Positions 57,921 through 64,000 of a DNA stretch of 64,000 nucleotides are shown here, in pieces. The translations under genes were made by a program, and so were the position numbers. Position 1 is the first letter of the stretch; each line of letters starts with the position of its first letter. The notes under the pieces were generated by a model. It was not told the DNA's origin. It did not search any database and saw only the letters and a list, made by a program, of their open reading frames with translations. This stretch comes from Megaustenia siamemsis (lineage: Eukaryota; Mollusca; Gastropoda; Stylommatophora; Ariophantidae): NCBI GenBank assembly GCA_032433765.1, contig JAVIAB010000041.1:82273928-82337927 (forward strand), written 5' to 3'.

Positions 57921-58085
57921 CTATTCTAGTTCTCCGTCTCTCGTTCTAGTTCTCCGTCTCTCGTTCTAGTTCTCCGTCTCTCGTTCTAGTTCTCCGTCAC
58001 TCGTTCTAGTTCTCCGTCACTCGTTCTAGTTCTCCGTCACTCGTTCTAGTTCTCCGTCACTCGTTCTAGTTCTCTGTCTCTCGTT
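57921..58085. repeat. 20-bp tandem repeat, about 8 copies
   Basis: The unit is ttctagttctccgtctctcg, with a cac variant of ctc in the later copies. Lies in the core of the 3.9-kb insert. Confidence 0.92.
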
Positions 58086-58139
58086 CTAATTCTCGTCCTC
58101 CGTTCTGGTGCATGACTCCTAATTCTGCTCTCCTGTAGT

Positions 58140-59500
58140 TCTGCTTCTCTAGTTCTAGTCTCTTCTCTAAGTTGAACTTCTGTGACTATCTCAGTGCCTA
58201 TCAGTCTCTAGTACCTGGCTACCTGTCCAGTTTCTCTTCTTTAGTTCTAGTCACTTCTCTAACTTGAACTTCTGTGACTATCTCAGTGCCTATCAGTCTC
58301 TAGTACCTGGCTATCTGTCCAGTTCCCTTCTCTAATTCTAGTCACTTCTCTAAGTTGAACTTCTGTGACTATCTCAGTTCCTATCGGTCTCTAGTGCCTG
58401 GCTATCTGTCCAGTTCCCTTTCTCTAGTTCTAGTCTCTTCTCTAAGTTGAACTTCTGTGACTATCTCAGTGCCTATCGGTCCCTAGTACCTGGCTATCTG
58501 TCCAGTTCCCTTTCTCTAGTTCTAGTCTCTTCTCTAAGTTGAACTTCTGTGACTATCTCAGTGCCTATCGGTCCCTAGTACCTGGCTATCTGTCCAGTTC
58601 CCCTTCTCTAGTTCTAGTCACTTCTCTAACTTGAATTTCTGTGACTATCTCAGTGCCTATCAGTCTCTAGTACCTGGCTACCTGTCCATTTCCCTTCTCT
58701 AATTCTAGTCACTTCTCTAAGTTGAACTTCTGTGACTATCTCAGTGCCTATCGGTCCCTAGTACCTGGCTACCTGTCCATTTCCCTTCTCTAATTCTAGT
58801 CTCTTCTCTAACTTGAACTTCTGTGACTATCTCAGTGCCTATCAGTCTCTAGTACCTGGCTATCTGTCCAGTTCCCTTCTCTAATTCTAGTCTGTTCTCT
58901 AAGTTGAACTTCTATGACTATCTCAGTGCCTATCAGTCTCTAGTACCTGGCTACCTGTCCAGTTCCCTTCTCTAGTTCTAGTCTCTTCTCTAAGTTGAAC
59001 TTCTGTGACTATCTCAGTGCCTATCAGTCTCTAGTACCTGGCTATCTGTCCATTTCCCTTCTCTAATTCTAGTCACTTCTTTAAGTTGAACTTCTGTGAC
59101 TATCTCAGTGCCTATCAGTCTCTAGTATCTGGCTATCTGTCCAGTTCCCCTTCTCTAGTTCTAGTCACTTCTCTAAGTTGAACTTCTGTGACTATCTCAG
59201 TGCCTATCAGTCTCTAGTACCTGGCTACCTGTCCATTTCCCTTCTCTAATTCTAGTCTCTTCTCTAAGTTGAACTTCTGTGACTATCTCAGTGCCTATCA
59301 GTCTCTAGTACCTGGCTACCTGTCCATTTCCCTTCTCTAATTCTAGTCACTTCTCTAAGTTGAACTTCTGTGACTATCTCAGTGCCTATCAGTCTCTAGT
59401 ACCTGGCTACCTGTCCATTTCCTTCTCTAATTCTAGTCTCTTCTCTAAGTTGAACTTCTGTGACTATCTCAGTGCCTATCAGTCTCTAGTGCCTGGCTAT
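58140..59500. repeat. About 91-bp tandem repeat, about 15 copies
   Basis: The unit contains tctctagttctagtctcttc, taagttgaacttctgtgac, tatctcagtgcctatcag and tacctggctatctgtccag. It holds the dyad AAGTT-G-AACTT. Pyrimidine-rich on the + strand. Confidence 0.92.
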
Positions 59501-59639
59501 CTTTGTGTGTGTGTTCCTAAGTAGAAGTCTAAGTGTCCTCTCAAGTCTGCCCTCTAATTTTATACTTCTGTCTTTCGACCGACAGTTAACCTGACTTCCT
59601 GCTTCTCTTTGTCCACTCATTGTGACAGATTTCGGAGCC

Positions 59640-61150
59640 AAGCCTTGGAATTTCCCAGAGCGGGTCATTTGGTCAGGTTCACATGTGTTACTAGTAACTT
59701 GATCTTCGTGTCATTTAGTCAGGTTCACATGTGTTACTAGTAACTTGATCTTCATGTCTTAGAGCGGGGTCATTTGGTCAGGTTCACATGTGTTACTAGT
59801 AACTTGATCTTCATGTCTTAGAGCGGGGTCATTTAGTCAGGTTCACATGCGTTACTAGTAACTTGATCTTCGTGTCACTTAGTCAGGTTCACATGCGTTA
59901 CTAGTAACTTGATCTTCGTGTCTTAGAGCGGGGTCATTTAGTCAGGTTCACATGCGTTACTAGTAACTTGATCTTCGTGTCATTTAGTCAGGTTCACATG
60001 CGTTACTAGTAACTTGATCTTCGTGTCTTAGAGCGGGGTCATTTAGTCAGGTTCACATGCGTTACTAGTAACTTGATCTTCGTGTCTTAGAGCGGGGTCA
60101 TTTAATCAGGTTCACATGCGTTACTAGTAACTTGATCTTCGTGTCATTTAGTCAGGTTCACATGCGTTACTAGTAACTTGATCTTCGTGTCATTTAGTCA
60201 GGTTCACATGCATTACTAGTAACTTGATCTTCGTGTCTTAGAGCGGCGTCATTTAGTCAGGTTCACATGCGTTACTAGTAACTTGATCTTCGTGTGTTAG
60301 AGCGGCGTCATTTAGTCAGGTTCACATGCGTTACTAGTAACTTGATCTTCGTGTCATTTAGTCAGGTTCACATGCGTTACTAGTAACTTGATCTTCGTGT
60401 CTTAGAGCGGGGTCATTTAGTCAGGTTCACATGCGTTACTAGTAACTTGATCTTCGTGTCATTTAGTCAGGTTCACATGCGCTACTAGTAACTTGATCTT
60501 CGTGTCTTAGAGCGGGGTCATTTAGTCAGGTTCACATGCGTTACTAGTAACTTGATCTTCGTGTCATTTAGTCAGGTTCACATGCATTACTAGTAACTTG
60601 ATCTTCGTGTCTTAGAGCGGGGTCATTTAGTCAGGTTCACATGCGTTACTAGTAACTTGATCTTCGTGTCTTAGAGCGGGGTCATTTAATCAGGTTCACA
60701 TGCGTTACTAGTAACTTGATCTTCGTGTCATTTAGTCAGGTTCACATGCGTTACTAGTAACTTGATCTTCGTGTCATTTAGTCAGGTTCACATGCATTAC
60801 TAGTAACTTGATCTTCGTGTGTTAGAGCGGCGTCATTTAGTCAGGTTCACATGCGTTACTAGTAACTTGATCTTCGTGTCATTTAGTCAGGTTCACATGC
60901 GTTACTAGTAACTTGATCTTTGTGTCTTAGAGCGGGGTCATTTAGTCAGGTTCACATGCGTTACTAGTAACTTGATCTTCGTGTCATTTAGTCAGGTTCA
61001 CATGCGTTACTAGTAACTTGATCTTCGTGTCTTAGAGCGGGGTCATTTAGTCAGGTTCACATGTGTTACTAGTAACTTGATCTTTGTGTCTTAGAGCGGG
61101 GTCATTTAGTCAGGTTCACATGCGTTACTAGTAACTTGATCTTCGTGTCT
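59640..61150. repeat. 46/59-bp tandem repeat with a palindrome, about 28 copies
   Basis: The short unit is tcatttagtcaggttcacat, then gcgttactagtaacttgatc and ttcgtg; the long form adds cttagagcggggt. Every copy contains the perfect 12-bp palindrome GTTACTAGTAAC. Long and short forms alternate irregularly. Confidence 0.94.
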
Positions 61151-61440
61151 TCCTCTCTTGCTAAACTTCTACCTCCCTGCTAACTATTCTTTCTCCAGAT
61201 AAACTGACATCTAATACTGATCTATTCTTCTCTGAGCTCCAAGGTGACCATCCCTAACCATCTGCCACTGTGTGACTAGCCTTCAATTTGTGAGTTCTAC
61301 ATTCCTTACAGACTGCTAAGGTCATTCTTGGTTTACAATCTTTTGGTCAGTCACAGCGGTTTATTTCTCAACATGGTCTCTTAGTTGTCCCTATGCTAAA
61401 TTTGTCTAGTCCTTACTTTGCTCTGTGTCCTCACTTAATT
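61151..61440. other. Unique part of the 3.9-kb insert
   Basis: Includes CTACCTCCCTGCT at 61169-61181, shared with the other large insert; otherwise nothing recognised. Confidence 0.5.
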
Positions 61441-61473
61441 ATGATCTAAATATGTGTGTGTCATTCACGGTTA

Positions 61474-61740
61474 CACTGGGAGTGGGAGGGACAGACAGGT
61501 CACTGGGAGTGGGAGGGTGAGTGTGAGGGACAGACAGGTCACTGTGAGGGCGAGTAGGAGGGTGAGTGGGAGTGACAGACAGGTCACTGGGAGTGGGAGG
61601 GTGAGTGTGAGGGACAGACAGGTCACTGGGAGTGGGAGGGACAGACAGGTCACTGGGAGTGGGAGGGTGAGTGTGAGGGACAGACAGGTCACTGTGAGGG
61701 CGAGTGGGAGTGACAGACAGGTCACTGGGAGGGTGAGGGT
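61474..61740. repeat. 27-bp minisatellite, right part
   Basis: Continuation of the donor-derived array at 57327, with gagggacagacaggtcactg and inserted gggtgagtgtga segments. Complex units of about 27, 43 and 64 bases. Confidence 0.88.
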
Positions 61741-61744
61741 CAAA

Positions 61745-61990
61745 ATGTTTTGAGTGTTGTGAATATACGTTTATATTGTGAATGGATCATTATGTTGAGT
61801 GTTGTGAATATACGTTTAAGTTGTGAATGGATCAATATGTTGAGTGTTGTGAATATACGTTTAAGCTGTGAATGGATCAATATGTTGAGTGTTGTGAATA
61901 TACAATTAAGTTGTGAATGGATCAATATGTTGAGTGTTGTGAATATATGTTTGAGTTGTGAATGGATCAATATGTTGATATGTTGAGTGT
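61745..61990. repeat. 45-bp minisatellite, about 5 copies
   Basis: The unit contains gttgagtgttgtgaatatac, gtttaagttgtgaatggatc and aatat. Open frames on both strands are repeat-derived. Confidence 0.93.
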
Positions 61991-62129
61991 AGCCAAAGCA
62001 TGAATGATGTCATTGTTGGTGTCATCAATGTTTGATAGTGTTTTGTGATGGGACCAAGGAAACGTCCTGTTGTGGTGGACGGCATGGAACCAAACAATAT
62101 TTGTGTCTGACATTGATTCACTTTCACAG

Positions 62130-62221
62130 ATCCGGACGGGTGTCTGGGAGAAGTTCCACAAAGCATCCTTGATGATGAGGAGGCAGAGATTACCCAGATA
62201 CTCCAGCAGTCAGTCGACCTG
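62130..62221 (+). CDS. DDX54: DDX54 exon after the helicase core
   Basis: Acceptor cactttcacag ends at 62129, donor GTTAGT at 62222; 92 nt. It completes an Asp codon and reads PDGCLGEVPQSILDDEEAEI, then TQILQQSVDL. This corresponds to the DDX54 segment G-LG-VPQSVVDEE that follows the core. It ends in phase 0. No later exon was recognised before the window ends. Confidence 0.93.
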
Positions 62222-63740
62222 GTTAGTTTCCTGACATTTTGCTGTAATTATACATGTTGTCTGTGGGACTGGTTAGTTTCCTGACATTTTCCTGTAATTA
62301 TACATGTTGTCTGTAGGACTGGTTAGTTTCCTGACATTTTGCTGTAATTATACATGTTGTCTGTAGGACTGGTTAGTTTCCTGATATTTTGCTGTAATTA
62401 TACATGTTGTCTGTAGGACTGGTTAGTTTCCTGATATTTTGCTATAATTATACATGTTGTCTGTAGGACTGGTTAGTTTCTTGACATTTTGCTGTAATTA
62501 TACATGTTGTCTGTGGGATTGGTTAGTTTCCTGACATTTTACTGTAATTATACGTGTTGTCTGTGGGATTGGTTAGTTTCCTGACATTTTACTGTAATTA
62601 TACATGTTGTCTGTGGGACTGGTTAGTTTCCTGGCAATATTTTACTGTAATTATACATGTTGTGTGTGGGACTGGTTAGCTTCCTGACAATATTTTACTG
62701 TAATTATACATGTTGTCTGTGGGACTGGTTATTATCCTGGCAATATTTTACTGTAATTATACATGTCTGTGGGACTGGTTATTATCCTGGCAATATTTTA
62801 CTGTAATTATGCGTGTTGTCTGTGGGACTGGTTATTATCCTGGCAATATTTTACTGTAATTGTACGTGTTGTCTGTGGGACTGGTTATTATCCAGGCAAT
62901 ATTTTACTGTAATTATACGTGTTGTCTGTGGGACTGGTTAGCTTCCTGACAATATTTTACTATAATTATACGTGTTGTCTGTGGGACTGGTTATTATCCT
63001 GGCAATATTTTACTGTAATTATACGTGTTATCTGTGGGACTGGTTAGCTTCCTGACAATATTTTACTGTAATTATACGTGTTGTCTGTGGGACCGGTTAG
63101 CTTCCTGACAATATTTTACTGTAATTATACATGTTGTCTGTGGGACTGGTTAGCTTCCTGGCAATATTTTACTGTAATTATACATGTTGTCTGTGGGACT
63201 GGTTAGCTTCCTGGCAATATTTTACTGTAATTATACATGTTGTCTGTGGGACTGGTTAGCTTCCTGGCAATATTTTACTGTAATTATACATGTTGTCTGT
63301 GGGACTGGTTAGCTTCCTGGCAATATTTTACTGTAATTATACATGTCTGTGGGACTGGTTAGCTTCCTGACAATATTTTACTGTAATTATACATGTCTGT
63401 GGGACTGGTTAGCTTCCTGACAATATTTTACTGTAATTATACATGTTGTCTGTGGGACCGGTTAGCTTCCTGACAATATTTTACTGTAATTATACATGTT
63501 GTCTGTGGGACTGGTTAGCTTCCTGGCAATATTTTACTGTAATTATACATGTTGTCTGTGGGACTGGTTAGCTTCCTGGCAATATTTTACTGTAATTATA
63601 CATGTTGTCTGTGGGACTGGTTAGCTTCCTGGCAATATTTTACTGTAATTATACATGTTGTCTGTGGGACTGGTTAGCTTCCTGGCAATATTTTACTGTA
63701 ATTATACATGTCTGTGGGACTGGTTAGCTTCCTGACAATA
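62222..63740. repeat. 50/53-bp minisatellite that repeats the 5' splice site, about 29 copies
   Basis: The unit is ggttagtttcctgacatttt, then gctgtaattatacatgttgt and ctgtgggact. The first copy is the intron start, and ctg|gttagt recurs at the start of each of about the first nine units. Later units have ggttagcttcc or ggttattatcc. The change from 50 to 53 bp (caatatttt) occurs near 62635. Confidence 0.95.
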
Positions 63741-63867
63741 TTTTATGCCTCCATGTCCCCCTATACACTCGCTTGTGCTACATTCTGATCACGTGGCAGT
63801 GGTTGAGGCTTTGTTGATGAGGAGGGCACCACATTTATCTTTGTCTGCTTGACTTTCTACTCTTTTA
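63741..63867. other. Unique intron sequence
   Basis: About 125 bases between the last two arrays; no exon, in particular none with the next DDX54 block, was recognised. Confidence 0.5.
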
Positions 63868-64000
63868 GTGAACTGACTCACAGTTATGTAAATTGACCTA
63901 CCATTATGTGAACTGACTCACAGTTATGTAAATTGACCTACCATTATGTGAGCTGACTCACAGTTATGTAAATTGACCTACCATTATGTGAACTGACTCA
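63868..64000. repeat. 40-bp minisatellite running off the window
   Basis: Three and a third copies of gtgaactgactcacagttat followed by gtaaattgacctaccattat; the array continues past the end. Confidence 0.9.

Larger units (their letters stand above)
57594..61473. mobile_element. 3.9-kb insertion splitting the 27-bp array, family uncertain
   Basis: The 27-bp unit is cut after acaggt (57593) and resumes with cactggg (61474). The ends are weakly inverted: ATAGCCGTG at the left, and TAACCGTG as the reverse complement of the right end. Its start (ATAGCCGTGTTC) and the inner block CTACCTCCCTGCT (61169-61181) are shared with the 1.9-kb insert at 7564. The interior is mostly three tandem arrays (57921-58085, 58140-59500, 59640-61150). 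No transposase, RT or tRNA-like head was found. It may be a non-autonomous element with a tandem core. Confidence 0.5.
9786..62221 (+). other. DDX54/DBP10-type DEAD-box RNA helicase gene, partial (10 exons)
   Basis: Gene-level record. The exons are 9786-9856, 15097-15282, 21407-21456, 44083-44124, 46813-46908, 50944-51127, 52635-52766, 55614-55824, 57192-57326 and 62130-62221. Codon phases agree at all nine junctions and the 399 full codons contain no stop. The order of motifs ([70 protein letters not shown]) and the family-specific wording ([30 protein letters not shown]) match DDX54, yeast Dbp10. This family works in the nucleolus in 60S ribosomal subunit assembly; mammalian DDX54 is also reported as a nuclear-receptor co-regulator. 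Missing: N-terminus before the Q motif and most of the C-terminal region. The locus is greatly enlarged by minisatellite-filled introns. Confidence 0.93.

Noticed and set aside
57594..61473. LTR retrotransposon or Helitron assignment
   Set aside because: No long terminal direct repeats, no TC start or CTRR end, and no coding domains were found; left as unknown family.
63741..63867. Possible next helicase exon
   Set aside because: No frame gives the expected block after the QSVDL segment, and splice sites are weak.

Overview
The window is animal nuclear DNA: spliced exons with consensus GT-AG junctions (plus one GC-AG), non-LTR retrotransposons, mariner- and pogo-type DNA transposons, tRNA-derived SINEs and a very heavy load of minisatellites. 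The style of the retroelements and the SINE suggests a lophotrochozoan, most likely a mollusc; that is an inference, not a determination.

The one host gene is on the + strand: a DDX54/Dbp10-type DEAD-box RNA helicase. Ten consecutive exons were found between 9786 and 62221, with compatible phases at every junction (1199 coding bases, 399 whole codons, no internal stop). They encode the complete helicase core, from the Q motif through motifs I, Ia, TPGR, DEAD, SAT, IV and V to VI, and the start of the C-terminal region. The N-terminal exon(s) and the rest of the C-terminus were not found and probably lie outside the window or are too divergent to recognise. No other host gene is supported.

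Layout. 1-4340: old retroelement remnants on the - strand (a zinc-finger/RT 3' remnant broken by a MITE-like insert, then an RNase H-bearing LINE fragment). 4341-6674: a 53-bp minisatellite. 6675-9785: an RTE-like fragment, a 52-bp array and a 1.9-kb insert that carries a SINE. 9786-15282: exons 1-2 around a 4.4-kb 41-bp array and two smaller arrays. 15338-18829: a TA microsatellite holding a 1.4-kb mariner element and a 2-kb pogo/Tigger-like element that itself contains an RTE-like insertion. 18893-21406: two arrays, then a 50-nt exon. 21449-43970: a 32-bp array and a 22-kb 36/43-bp array, all in one intron. 44083-57326: seven exons separated by arrays of 31 to 58 bp units. 57327-61740: a 27-bp array split by a 3.9-kb insert with its own internal arrays. 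62130-64000: the last recognised exon and two further arrays.

Tandem repeats make up roughly three quarters of the window (my sum of spans is about 49 kb); exons are about 2 percent. The most notable pattern is that several arrays start exactly at an exon-intron junction and repeat the splice site itself: donors at 21457, 57327 and 62222 and probably 52767, acceptors at 52634 and 55613. The introns of this gene seem to have grown by tandem amplification of their own termini. Many repeat units also contain short perfect dyads with a 0-2 base centre. Long open frames inside the arrays are by-products of unit periodicity and are not called as genes.
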